A DNA stretch of 64,000 nucleotides from Dentipellis sp. KUC8613. Its lineage: Eukaryota; Basidiomycota; Agaricomycetes; Russulales; Hericiaceae. Shown here one piece after another: positions 1-11,680 of this stretch. The stretch covers positions 298,680 to 362,679 of the forward strand of contig NSJX01000003.1 in the NCBI GenBank assembly GCA_002286715.1. The letters run 5' to 3'. A program made the position numbers and the translations under genes. Numbering within the stretch: the stretch's first letter is position 1; the number at the start of each line of letters is the position of its first letter. The notes under the pieces are model-generated. The model did no database searches. It was not told the DNA's origin and was given only the letters and a program-made list of their open reading frames with translations.

Positions 1-1499
<1,499 letters not shown>

Positions 1500-1860
1500 A
1501 GCCGAGAGAGCTGTGTATGGATATATAGGTGTGGTGACATCTGACGGGGTGCACAGGACCATATGTGTAGAGTAGTAGGAGAGAGACGAGATTGTAGCCG
1601 AGACGACGACGAATGAGCGATCGTTCCCGTCAGCTGGCGCGTTATTCCGAGGATGCTGCGCCCAGGCCCCGCACACGGGGTCATGTGATTGGCTGACGTT
1701 CCGCACATTTACCTCAGACGCTCTGCTCTCTTTCTCTTCTTCACCCCATGTCGCCCTACTTGCCCTAGCACTCGTTTCTATCCCCTCCTCCGACTCTCCT
1801 CTTTCTCCCTTCTTTTTTTTCTTTCGCCCCCGACGCCCTGCGCGGCCGCCAGAGACAGAG
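1500..1860. other. Intergenic region with a pyrimidine-rich promoter tract
   Basis: 361 bases between two tandem plus-strand genes. No open frame looks coding here. The downstream half is strongly CT-rich, most clearly at 1779-1830, just ahead of the hydrolase start. Such tracts are common directly upstream of transcription starts in filamentous fungi. The promoter assignment is inference. Confidence 0.5.
1779..1830 (+). promoter_or_regulatory. CT-rich promoter element upstream of the hydrolase gene
   Basis: About 50 bases that are almost entirely C and T, including a run of eight T, ending 30 bases before the chosen ATG at 1861. Fungal genes lacking a clear TATA box often have such a tract around the transcription start. 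Only the composition is seen; the function is inferred. Confidence 0.4.
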
Positions 1861-4306
1861 ATGACCGTGTTCCTCCCCTGGCCGTTTTCGCGTCTGCTCC
1901 CTTCAGAGGCCGACCTCCCTGCAGCCGTATCCCCCAAGAGCACACCTTCAAACGGCGTCCGTAGCCGTGCAACATCTATATCTTCGCTTCTTCGCCACTA
2001 TGAGAAGCCGGGCATCGCGCCCCCTTCCTCGCGCGTCGACCCACTCATAACGCAGAAGATCGGCGACGGTCTCACACCCCGGAACATATTTAAGTTTGGG
2101 ATATTGGCGGTCGCAAAGAGTGAGTGTTTCGCCATCTCACTCCTGGTGTAGAGCGACATGCGGCGTTGGGACGGGTAATTGTGCGACGGTCATGCGAGTG
2201 CTTGTCTCGGAGCGCGGGCCCGCGGACTGCATGCGCGTGTTTCGCGTCGTCGGTGGGCGTCGTGGACATCTGCATGGCTGTAATGCTGATGGTCGCTTTC
2301 AGCGACTGAAATCGTGATTGCCGTCCTGTCGCATCAGATATATGGTCCGAGGAGAAAATCATGGGGACTTCAGATGACCATCCTATCAGCCATCATGCGG
2401 AATGTTGGACGACATTCCAGCCTTGTTGACGTCGTAAGTCTCCGTTTTGTAACATTCTCGTTTCAGCGCTCAGTCCAGGTTAGGCTACGATTCGTACGTT
2501 CATGAGCCTCGGCGGCCTAGTGCCGCTCCCTCCCGACGCGCTTGTTACCCCCGTCACCTTCCGCGTGCGCCGGCGGAAACTCCGCGGCATCCTCGCTCCT
2601 TGCGACGCGATGGAGGATGGCTCGCGCGAGCTTTCTGGAGAATGGGTAGTCAGTAAAAAGCTCTGGCAGCGGCTTCAGTCGGAGTGGAAGGCTGCGCATA
2701 AGCACAAGGACGGTGAGCCTGTACCGACGAAGAAATCACACAAGGAGAGGGTCATCCTGTATCTTCACGGGGGTACGCATGATTTCCCTTGTTCCGCTCT
2801 GCACCACCAGCTGACACTTGAACAAGGTGCGTACTATGTGTTTAGCGCCGCAACTCACAGAGGGATCACTATACCACTATCCAAGTTCGCTGATACACGT
2901 GTTTTTGGTATGTGACAATTGGCGGGATATCTGACTTACCCTCGTTGAGACATTCTCCACAGCTGTCGACTATCGTCTTTCACCTGAAACACGATTCCCC
3001 GGATCTCTGCATGACGCCGCTAGCGCGTATTTCCGACTGATCGAGGACCTTCACATCCCTCCGGAGAATGTTCTTGTCGCTGGCGATAGCGCTGGGGGTG
3101 GACTAGCACTTGCTCTTATGATGTATCTTCGAGACAACGACTATCCTCTACCGGCAGGTGCGATTTTGATGTCGCCATGGGTTGGTGAGTGCATTTTCTG
3201 GCGTTTGCATCTGTGGGATACGTACTGATGTCAATGCAGACCTGACACGCAGTTGTGATTCTTGGGACAGCAACGAACCGTACGATGTCATCTCCATTCC
3301 AGAACCGGGTGACCATCTAGATCCGGTTGCATGCTACCTTGGTCCCCATCTAGAGCGATATCTTACACATCCCTACGCAAGCCCGCTTTTTGGGGACTTC
3401 AAAGGTCTGCCGCCCATGCTCATTCAGGCTGGTGACGCGGAGGTGCTCCGTGATGAGATCACTCTTCTGGCGCACAAAGCATCTCTTGCTGGCGTGCAGG
3501 TCCACCATGAGCTCTATGAGGATGCAGTAAGTTTCAACTTTTTCCAGTACGACCTGTGCCTAATGTTAGCATAGATCCACGTCTTCCAGGCCTTCCCTTT
3601 TCTTGACGCTGCGCACGAAGCTTTCGTGTCTTGTCGCATGTTCGTCCGCACTATCCTTCCTCAAGTCCAAGCACACTCCCCGCGATCCATCGACAGTGAT
3701 GCTGAGGACGAGATGGAGTACGAAATGGACAACGAGAAGACTCGCGTGTTTGGAGGCGACGGCATGCCAAAGGCCTTTGCGAACAAGGAGGACATCGCAG
3801 CCGATACTGGGGATGATGAGACAAGTGTCGACACTATCGAGGACGAGACAGACGAGAGCTCAGACACACATGCGGTCTACAAGGAGGTGCGGCTCCCGGA
3901 ACAATCACGTTCAGTGGAAGGCTCCCCTTCTACATCGACGCGCCCACTGTCGCCTTTCCTCCGCGTAAGGAAAACTCACAGCTCCGAACTCTCCACGCCG
4001 AAGCCCAAGCCTCCCTCATACCATGGCGCTCTCATCTCCCCTGTGGTCTCCCGCCCCGAACCTCTCCGCCGCACGTCGCGGCACGGGCGTACCTCCGCTG
4101 CATTCTCCATGTCGCCTGCGGTGACAGTCGCCCCCTTGGCTGTACCGCCACCAACAACGCGCTCTCGGAGCACCAGTCACCCGGATATCGCTTCAATGTG
4201 TCGTGACTGGGGTGATTCGGGACCAGCGAATGCGACGGCGACGTACCCGCTCAATCGGACGGTGCGCCATGCGAAGTCTTCGTCGTTCTCATTCGCCCGG
4301 CCATGA
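1861..4306 (+). CDS. HSL-type alpha/beta hydrolase (esterase/lipase) with long N- and C-terminal extensions
   Basis: Exons 1861-2119, 2303-2433, 2484-2772, 2827-2907, 2963-3184, 3240-3526 and 3575-4306 give about 666 residues. The core is the hormone-sensitive-lipase branch of alpha/beta hydrolases. The oxyanion motif HGGAYY is near residue 226, rebuilt across the intron at 2773-2826. The nucleophile elbow GDSAGGG is near 295, followed by Asp in QAGDAEVLRDE and His in IHVFQAFPFLD. The acceptor at 3574 is chosen because it restores this catalytic His; a later AG at 3588-3589 would delete it. The roughly 230 N-terminal residues ahead of the HGG motif and about 220 Ser/Thr/Pro-rich C-terminal residues with acidic stretches lie outside the catalytic fold. 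Such extensions occur in fungal homologues, and the tail may be a phosphorylated regulatory region (inference). The substrate is unknown; acylglycerol or steryl ester hydrolysis is plausible. Confidence 0.85.
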
Positions 4307-4603
4307 GGCGCCTGCGCATCCCCCAGACTAATGAGACGGCTCTCCAGCCCGTATGCTTTCGCATCACCACCCTTGCTATGTTGTTCATCCATCCACCCGG
4401 ATAAAGCATCGCTGTATTGTACACTCATGCTACTTATTCTCACTGCCATTAACATCGCCTGCACTAGTAGCATTTCTCGATTGCAATTAAATCTGTAGTA
4501 CTAGCTAGCTATCTCTGTATTGTGTACAAATATATTCAACCTAGGCTACATTGCGCATAAGTTCGGGACAGACGTGGACCAGTCGAAATGTTTGTCGGTT
4601 TCT

Positions 4604-6883
4604 CTAGGCCCCGCTGAGCGAGCCCCGCCGCGGGTGGTGGTGCTTGGGTGGGCTCAGCGGCATCATATGCATCCCCAGACCACCGTGGCCACTCTTTGAA
4701 GCATGCATAGCAGGGGGGTCCAATGGCTCCGCAAACATGGACGCGAGGACCTCACGCGGGAGGATGTATCGCCCCGGCACGTCGCTCTTCTGCGGGCTCA
4801 CGGACGCATGATGCAGCGGCGGACGCGGCGGCGACGTACGTTCCTTGGGTCCGGGATACTGGAACGTGTGAGCGTGGTCCTGGAACGCCATGCCCATCTG
4901 CTGCACATCGTCCCGCACATGCTTGAACTCGGGCATTGGTGCGCCCTGCGCCGCGCCGTTCGAGTTCCCCGCGCGCAACATGTTGGCATGGAACGAGCTC
5001 GACGCACACATCGACCTCGCGTGTTTCACATGCCCATGGACACCCGCGTGCCCTCTCGCGTCGCGCGGGACGTTCATCTCTGCCTGCTTGAGCGCAAGCG
5101 CCTGTGCCTGCGACTTCGCGCGGCGGTGACCCACGAGGAACGACTTGGCGCGCCCTTGCGTCTGTGTCTGTGCTGCCTCCGCGGCGGACCACGGCGGGAG
5201 CGGCGGCGCAATCTTCTCCGCAGCGAGCTTCGGGACGACGCTCTTGCGGAAGACCTGCATCAGGCGCACCTTCTTCCCGTGAAGCGGATGCACTAGCCCC
5301 GGCGAGCACATGAAACGCAGCGGCGTCAGCGTCTTCTCGCCGCCACCAGTGTGCCCGGGGCGGTCGCCAACGAGGTAGTCGAATTGCCAAGACAGAGACA
5401 CTGGTTCGTTTGCAGAGGAGTTGCCGCTCGAGTGTGCATGCGCACCGCCGAGATTCAGATGGCATGTCTCCGCGCCGCGCACGGAGTACGCACCGGGCGA
5501 CTTGACGCTGAGCAGAGCCTGGCGCGCCATATAGTCGTGCGACTCGTCGCCGTTCACCGTCAGCCGACGGAGCACGGGTGGCGTGTCGAGGGCAGCATGG
5601 TGGAATGTGAACGCCTGACGGCGCGTCGGAATGAAGTCCGCACGCCCGAGGCTCAGGTGGGTTGCAAGCGTCGGAGACACGCGAGGATCTGGCGGGCCGG
5701 TGTACCCCACAAGCTTGAAATCCGGCCGTACGTTGCGGAAGCCTTCTTGGTCAATCGAGAGTGTGACGGTTATTTCTTTCAGCCAAGCCATCGAGACGGG
5801 GAGCAGCCCAAATTTAAGCAGGTCTAGCGAAGAGGCAGAGAGCGGGCCTGAGGTGTCGCTGATCTTCGGTCCCGGCGCAGGGGGAGGGGCCGGTGGAGGG
5901 GCAACCGGGATGACACGGGGATACGAAGGCGTGTAGTCTGATTTCGTCGTCGATGACGATCCGGAACGCGGCCGTCTACGTATACCGATGCTGGGTGAAC
6001 CATCTTTGTCTCTGGTACCAGGAATGCATGGCGTAGAATCCGACCATTTATTCAGCGATGCCGGCGAGCCAGGACCAGATGTTGGGGAGTGTCTTGATGC
6101 GACATAGCTAACGCCCTTCTGCATAACGGTGCGCAGTCTACGTGCGAAGCGCCTGTCGGGGCTGGACTCGGGAGTTATCGACAGCGCGGGAGATCCGGGC
6201 GCAAAAACAGGCGTAGGCAGCGTCGACAGAGAAGGTGAAGGCGTCATAAGCACGGGTTCAACAGGACTCAGCGGCTCGGGGTCATCATACGTCGTAGCCG
6301 GGGGTGCCAAAGTGTAATGTAGTTCCATTTCCTGCGCGTAGTTGAGTCCAATGGAACATATCCGCGCGGCCCTTGACGGAACGGGGGAGTCCTGGATGGA
6401 GATGTGATACTCGTTCGCAGAGACGCGCTTCGTGTCGCGAGCGTCTTTCGGTGGTGTCGATGCACCTCCGGGGATGGACCCGCCGGCGTCAGACTCCTGG
6501 CAATCAGCCATAGCAAAAGAGGACCTGTAATTCCCAGGGCGAAGAGGGCCAAATGTGCCTACGGTCCCGCAACTGTATGACGGCTGGACACTGTCTACTC
6601 CGCATGTGTCCGGCGGATCTACGGGACCAAGAGTGGGGCTCTCGAGAAGCTGAATCCCGTGGTGAATCAGAAGGGGAATTTCACCAGAGCTGGGCAGAGA
6701 AGATAGAGCGGCGATATCGATGTCCGAGGGTGGGGGTGAGAGGTGCCCAAGAGCCTTTAGGATCGACCAAGTTGTGGAATGTGGAATTTGGGAGGCTGGG
6801 GAGGCCATGCTAGAAATTATGCTAGAAAGAATATAAGGGGAGGAATTATAGGATGTTGGTGTAGAGATGTTGCTTGAGTCCAC
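4604..6883 (-). CDS. Uncharacterised protein, Ser/Pro-rich with one folded core
   Basis: A single uninterrupted frame of 759 residues with no introns, unusual beside its intron-rich neighbours. The first 340 residues are low complexity, rich in Ser, Thr and Pro. They include an Ala/Pro run (PPPAPPPAPGPK) and several SP/TP sites that could be phosphorylated. From about residue 355 to 560 the composition becomes that of a folded domain, with segments such as LKEITVTLSIDQEGFRNV, FKLVGYTGPPDP, LRRLTVNGDESHDY and VSLSWQFDYLVGDR; these suggest a beta-rich fold. The tail is basic and His-rich, with repeated RAKS motifs. I do not recognise a named family and assign no function. It is probably a conserved basidiomycete protein. 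The start could instead be the Met at residue 27. Confidence 0.75.
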   Translation of the reverse strand: MDSSNISTPTSYNSSPYILSSIISSMASPASQIPHSTTWSILKALGHLSPPPSDIDIAALSSLPSSGEIPLLIHHGIQLLESPTLGPVDPPDTCGVDSVQPSYSCGTVGTFGPLRPGNYRSSFAMADCQESDAGGSIPGGASTPPKDARDTKRVSANEYHISIQDSPVPSRAARICSIGLNYAQEMELHYTLAPPATTYDDPEPLSPVEPVLMTPSPSLSTLPTPVFAPGSPALSITPESSPDRRFARRLRTVMQKGVSYVASRHSPTSGPGSPASLNKWSDSTPCIPGTRDKDGSPSIGIRRRPRSGSSSTTKSDYTPSYPRVIPVAPPPAPPPAPGPKISDTSGPLSASSLDLLKFGLLPVSMAWLKEITVTLSIDQEGFRNVRPDFKLVGYTGPPDPRVSPTLATHLSLGRADFIPTRRQAFTFHHAALDTPPVLRRLTVNGDESHDYMARQALLSVKSPGAYSVRGAETCHLNLGGAHAHSSGNSSANEPVSLSWQFDYLVGDRPGHTGGGEKTLTPLRFMCSPGLVHPLHGKKVRLMQVFRKSVVPKLAAEKIAPPLPPWSAAEAAQTQTQGRAKSFLVGHRRAKSQAQALALKQAEMNVPRDARGHAGVHGHVKHARSMCASSSFHANMLRAGNSNGAAQGAPMPEFKHVRDDVQQMGMAFQDHAHTFQYPGPKERTSPPRPPLHHASVSPQKSDVPGRYILPREVLASMFAEPLDPPAMHASKSGHGGLGMHMMPLSPPKHHHPRRGSLSGA

Positions 6884-7294
6884 CGCGTGGCGGCGGGCAA
6901 GAGAACGGAGGCGGACCAGCGAACTTGTCAGACGCGAACGCGTCGGATCACGTGTTATTGAGCCTGGTCCCGTGAAGTTGGCCCGTTCCTTGGCCGTCGA
7001 GTGGCCACAATTTCATTCGTTGGCTCTCACCATCGTACGGCATTCTAGGTTCCTTTGCTCACATCGCAGTTCACCTCTTTCTTATATCTACGCACTTCAT
7101 ATGTCGCCAGGGTATAGAATCTGTCATTCTCTGCCAAGGTCTGTGCAACAGCACTTCGGGTCCGAACTAGCCTGTCATTGCTTTAGCGGACCCGTTGACT
7201 GACTCGGCTGAGGATTCGCCAGCCTGATACTGACCAGCTTGTAGCTACCTCCGCAACCATAGATCACTTACAACAGATTCTAACATTCTCATCA
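6884..7294. other. Divergent intergenic region (shared promoter)
   Basis: 411 bases between a minus-strand gene starting at 6883 and a plus-strand gene starting at 7295. No coding frame is supported. By position it must hold both promoters. I see no clear TATA box or named binding site. Confidence 0.5.
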
Positions 7295-8483
7295 ATGGCG
7301 AGCCTCGATCTAGCCAACAAAGAACACGTTCTCCAATACCTTTCTAGCGGCCCATTCGCCAGCACTGAGGTTGTCCCACTCTCGGGCGGCTTTGGTAATT
7401 ATACCTACCGTCTGCGACTCCACAGTGAGTATCAGGGTCGGCAGACGGCTGTGCTAAAACATGGCAAATCTCATCTGCCGGGGGCCACATCCTTCCCGTT
7501 CGCTCTATACAGGCAGGTATGTGCACACGTTCGAGCTCATTTATTATGACCATCGACTCAGACGCCCTCATATCGTTCACTAGAACTTCGATCAAATGGC
7601 CATGCGCGAGGTTCGGAAATTACTCCCGGAGGACTCTCTGGCCACCACCCCAGAAGTGTACCTCTACGATGAAGACGCGAGCGTCATCATCATGGAGGAC
7701 TGTGGAGAGCACAGCGTAACGCTGAAGGACCTGCTTAAAAGTGGCCTACCGATATCTCTGGAGATAGCTCACAGGATTGGCGCGGCGCTGGGCGGCTTCC
7801 TCGCCCAACTACATGCATGGGCCAAAAACAACGAGAATGTGCTGGATATGTTCGAAGGGAACAAGCAAGCGCGGACCCTGTCTGCGTGGGCGACATACGG
7901 CCGGTTAGTAGAGACCTTGTCGGGCGCATCCGACCTGTCAGTACTCGACGACCCTCCTCTCAATATCCCTGCCGACAAACTCGCTTCTATCGCTACTATC
8001 GCGCGAGAGACGACGGACGCAATGCAAAGCGCACGCGAGACAGTGGTCATGGGCGATTTCTGGCCAGGAAACGTGCTGCTCTCGCTCAAGCATTCCGACA
8101 GCAGGCTGGATGTAGAGAGGATCTTCGTTGTAGATTGGGAACTCGTCAAGCCAGGCCTGCCGGGGTTGGACATTGGTCAGTTCTGCGGCGAGATGCAGCA
8201 GATGAGGCGTTTCTACCCAGCAACCGAGCCGCTTGTCCAGGAGCTTGTCTCGCAGTTCCTGGGGACATATCGGGCCGCATCCAGCGGCCCGCTGATCCAA
8301 GAGGCGAAGGTGGCGCTGACGCATATCGGTGCACATTTAGTGGCATGGACTGCACGGAGTGGGTGGGAGGGCAAGGAGAACACGAGGGAGGCTGCATTGG
8401 AGGGGGTAGGGTGCCTTCTCGATGGGTACGAGGGTAAACAAGGGAAGCTCGACACGTCCGTTGTGGGGGCTTTGACACGGTGA
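7295..8483 (+). CDS. APH-fold small-molecule kinase (aminoglycoside phosphotransferase-like)
   Basis: Exons 7295-7516 and 7584-8483 encode 373 residues. The fold is that of the APH/choline-kinase/methylthioribose-kinase group. Near the N-terminus is a glycine-rich LSGGFGNYTYRL nucleotide loop. Ala-Val-Leu-Lys (AVLKHGK) follows as the ATP-binding Lys, then VIIMEDCG as a hinge, MGDFWPGNVLL as the catalytic loop (Asp base, Asn metal ligand) and FVVDWELVKPG as the DFG-equivalent metal-binding Asp. In most APH kinases the catalytic loop reads HGD; here His is replaced by Met. Fungal members of this branch are numerous and mostly uncharacterised. Methylthioribose kinase is a possibility because of overall layout, but the substrate cannot be read from sequence. 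Confidence 0.85.
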
Positions 8484-8804
8484 ATCCATCGTATACATCC
8501 GATTTTATGCGAGAAGCAGCCTTTGGGGATAGGGCAATACTTGGTGACGTACAAATGGCTTTGCATGCTGCTACACGTGACTATGACAGCGAACCAGCGA
8601 AGCTCGTCGACCACCGATTTCCGAGCTCGCAGACGCAGACGCTTCGATTGCAGAAGTCTTCTGAGAAGATAAGTTCAACGAAACACGAAAGCATGTTTAT
8701 TCAGAGCGAACACAATGCAGGTGGAGTTTGGCCCGTCAGATTATTTCCACATTATAAGTATGAGATTGAGTGTCTATACCGCCTTTCTGCTTCTCATCCC
8801 CCCT
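8484..8804. other. Convergent intergenic region
   Basis: 321 bases between two converging gene ends (kinase on plus, ALG9 on minus). It should contain both 3' UTRs. No coding frame, RNA gene or repeat is apparent. Confidence 0.5.
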
Positions 8805-11427
8805 CTAGGCGTTTTGTGTTTTCCCCACGCGCTCCTTCTGCTCCTCGATTTTTGCGTCGACTGTCTTCCTGTTCCTCAACAAGCAGTAGTCGCCAAAGGT
8901 GTTCTGTGTCTGCCACGTCTCACCCGGGACCCAGAGCGTACGCGTAAGCAGCGACGAGTGCCGCGCATCAAGGAATGGGAGGCAGCTGACGCGCTCCCAA
9001 TTGGCATTGTCGATTGCGTAGCGCGGCTCGTGGGGGGCAACGGCAGGGTCATGTGGGAAGTCGAGATCGATGAGGTAGTCGCATGACGAGACGTCCACCT
9101 GTGCGCGTTACCGGAAGAGGGATGATGAATGATGGAGTGAGACACGCCGATCGCAACAGGTCGGAGTGTCGGATTTGGGAGAACAAAAGAGTGATAAGCG
9201 AGGATCCACACGGGTATATACGCATCCAGATGGGTGCAGTCATCAGATGCATCAGCCGATTGATTAAATCATGAATCACAAATCAAATCAAAATTAGGGC
9301 ACAATGGAAGAAGAGAGGGGACGGAGTGACGCACGTAGTGCATGGGTTCTTCCCTGTTGATGTCGTTCAGGCCAGGCGGAATGACCGCGGTGCCATACGT
9401 GCGGCCTCGAAGGCCCGCGTTTGCTGGCGTCTCCATGAAGTGGGCAGGGAGCTGTCCGTCAAACGCGCTTTTGATCCAATCGACCCTAATGCCATCAGGG
9501 ATGAGATAGTGCCCAGGGAACCGGTACCACTCCTTGCCGAGGCACAGTCTGAGACCGAAGTCCTTGATGGGCGCCAGGTCTATTGTCTCTTCATCTGAGT
9601 CGTCCTTCTTCGTTGCGTGGTAATGGTCGAGCTCCTCGGGGGACAGCAACGGATGTGCCAGGAGCCCGGTGGCATTTAGGACACGCGGGAGCTCCTCTGA
9701 TTGGAATTTGTACACAACCGTCATAGGCGTGTGGTAATAGTTCCATAGCGCGGCGATGCGGAAGAACGATATCAAAGCCGCGAAGAGAACGACGGATAAC
9801 GTTGTGAGGCGGAATATAGAAGATTTGGAAGCCTGATGTCGGGTTAGTCGATGTGAGAGTGCGGGACAACGGGACACTGACGCACCCGGTATGGTGAATT
9901 AGTCATTTTGATGAACGCTACCTCCATCCATCCTCGGACAAGATACAGCGTTACCGCAGCGTTGAAGCATATCAGAGGGAACACTGGGAACATGAAGCGC
10001 TCCTCTTTGTGAGGCTGGAGTGTCAAGATTGCTAGCCAAAGATACACCGGGAGTAGGCGAAGGGCGAGCAATGTGAAAGGCGAGCTCTGCTCCTGGGACG
10101 ACGGCACGAGACCCAGGCGACGGCGGTCAACGCGTGACGTAACGTACAGCGCCGGAAGCGAGAGTAACGCGAGTGGTAAGAGAATGTTGAAATTGAGCAG
10201 GAGGTTCAGGAAGTAGAAGGTCCAAGAGGATGTGCCATAGAGTCCGGGCCCCCGCGCTGCATCAGGGAAGACGTTGTATTTGACGATGTTCCACGGGACC
10301 GCAACCACTTTTCCGTAGAAGTAGGTGTCAATAAGGAGAACCGGGACCTAAAACACGGTCAAATACGATACTACCGGGAATTCTGATGGAAAAGACGGAC
10401 TGCAATTTGAGCGGCGGCCGCCCCGCACAGCAGAAGCCGAGTCCACCGATTTACCAACCAGTTTGCTCTGGCCTCGGATGAGACCTGATCTCCAGCAAAC
10501 AAGAACAGTTCCTCAAACACGAAAGGGATTGCCAGGGCCAAGGCGAATGGCCAGCCAACAATAGCACCTGTCGCGAACAGAGCCGTTGCGATGAGAGTTC
10601 GGCGGCTGTCGGTGTTGCTTGCAGGGACAATCGCGAACGCATAAGCCAAAGTTGTCGTGTACATGGCAAACGTAGAGGGCAAGAACGCTACAGTAGTTAC
10701 ATAAGGTTTCGTCAAACAAGATCACTTTGGAACATACCAGACGATGCGTTCCATAGACCCGCACTGGTAGCCATCATGAAGAACATGTAACGTGCGACAC
10801 GGTTGTTGATCTTGTGCTTGACGGTATCGAATAGCTTTGCTTCACATATGCTGCTGACAATTGCCAGTGCCACACGAACGGAGAAGAACGCAGCCCTCTG
10901 TACAAATTAGAAATCAAGTCAGCTACCGTAGAGCATCTACGCACCTTGCCGACATCTGGAGCAACGAACGACATGAATTTGGCTGGCAGATAGTGCAGAA
11001 TCACGTATGCCCAGCTTCTGATTGCGTAGGCGGGCGATGTTTCCCAGGTTTGGAATCCGTATCCTCTGTCCAGATAGTGAAGGGGTTCCCAGAAGTTGAA
11101 GACTGGACCAAAGGATGAGCGCTGAGCCGGGCAAGGAATGGCCGTCGTCACCTTCATCGCAGTCTTGGATGTTTGAGTACATCGCTCCTGTTACGCGGAT
11201 GAGGAGCAGAATGCGCACAGCCATCCCGAAGCTGGGACTCCATGGTGGACGGTTGGCCCTGCAGACGGTGAGGCACGGAAGCAGAACAAGGAGGAGAGCT
11301 GTTACCTGCGCAGCTGGTCCTGGAGGATGCCTGCGTGTCTGGCAGCAGGAGAGGACTTGGCTGGAGTCGTGTCTGGATTATTTGTGGGACGACGAAAGCG
11401 CAGGGTCTGCACGCCTGGCTGGGACAT
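8805..11427 (-). CDS. ALG9: Dolichyl-P-Man:oligosaccharide alpha-1,2-mannosyltransferase ALG9
   Basis: Adds the seventh and ninth mannose residues to the dolichol-linked oligosaccharide in the ER lumen; GT22 family. Eight exons (11427-11306, 11258-11152, 11102-10945, 10897-10738, 10687-10401, 10347-9886, 9832-9335, 9098-8805) give 695 residues, with many hydrophobic membrane segments. Family landmarks in order are DCDEVFNFWEPLHYL, with the luminal acidic motif and rebuilt across an intron, then YGFQTWETSP, LIDTYFYGK, PHKEERFMFPVFPLI and the C-terminal EEPMHYVDVSSCDYLIDLDF. The intron at 10348-10400 uses a GTCCGT donor; the in-frame TAG just downstream makes splicing there obligatory. The last intron (9099-9334) is 236 nt, about four times the usual length. 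No ER retention signal is obvious. Confidence 0.93.
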
Positions 11428-11680
11428 GGTTGGTGGTGGTGGTCAGAGCAGGGCCAAGGGAGGCCAAGGCTTGCTCCGGTTTGACGCGCCGCTCACGTGG
11501 CATTCCCCCAGAACCCTCAATCAGTCGAATAGCCATATCGGGTGGCGGATCTCAGAAAGTACAATGGGAGCGGGGTTACGTGAGAAGTTTGCCCTGTGGA
11601 CCCACAAGTGCAACGTATTTATGCCTTAACACCCTGTTCCATTTCCCCCGGCGCTCAACTTCTCTTTCTCCCCCGTCTCC

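Noticed and set aside
3588..3590. Later splice acceptor in the alpha/beta hydrolase gene
   Set aside because: It would remove IHVFQ, which contains the catalytic His; the AG at 3573-3574 keeps it in frame.
4703..5465. Long open frames on both strands opposite the gene at 4604-6883 (for example 197 codons on plus and 237 on minus)
   Set aside because: They are Arg/Ala-rich shadows produced by high GC codon bias; they lack domains, and the 759-residue frame has coherent protein composition.
7344..7595. Minus-strand frames over the APH kinase
   Set aside because: Shadows of the plus-strand kinase gene, with no family resemblance.
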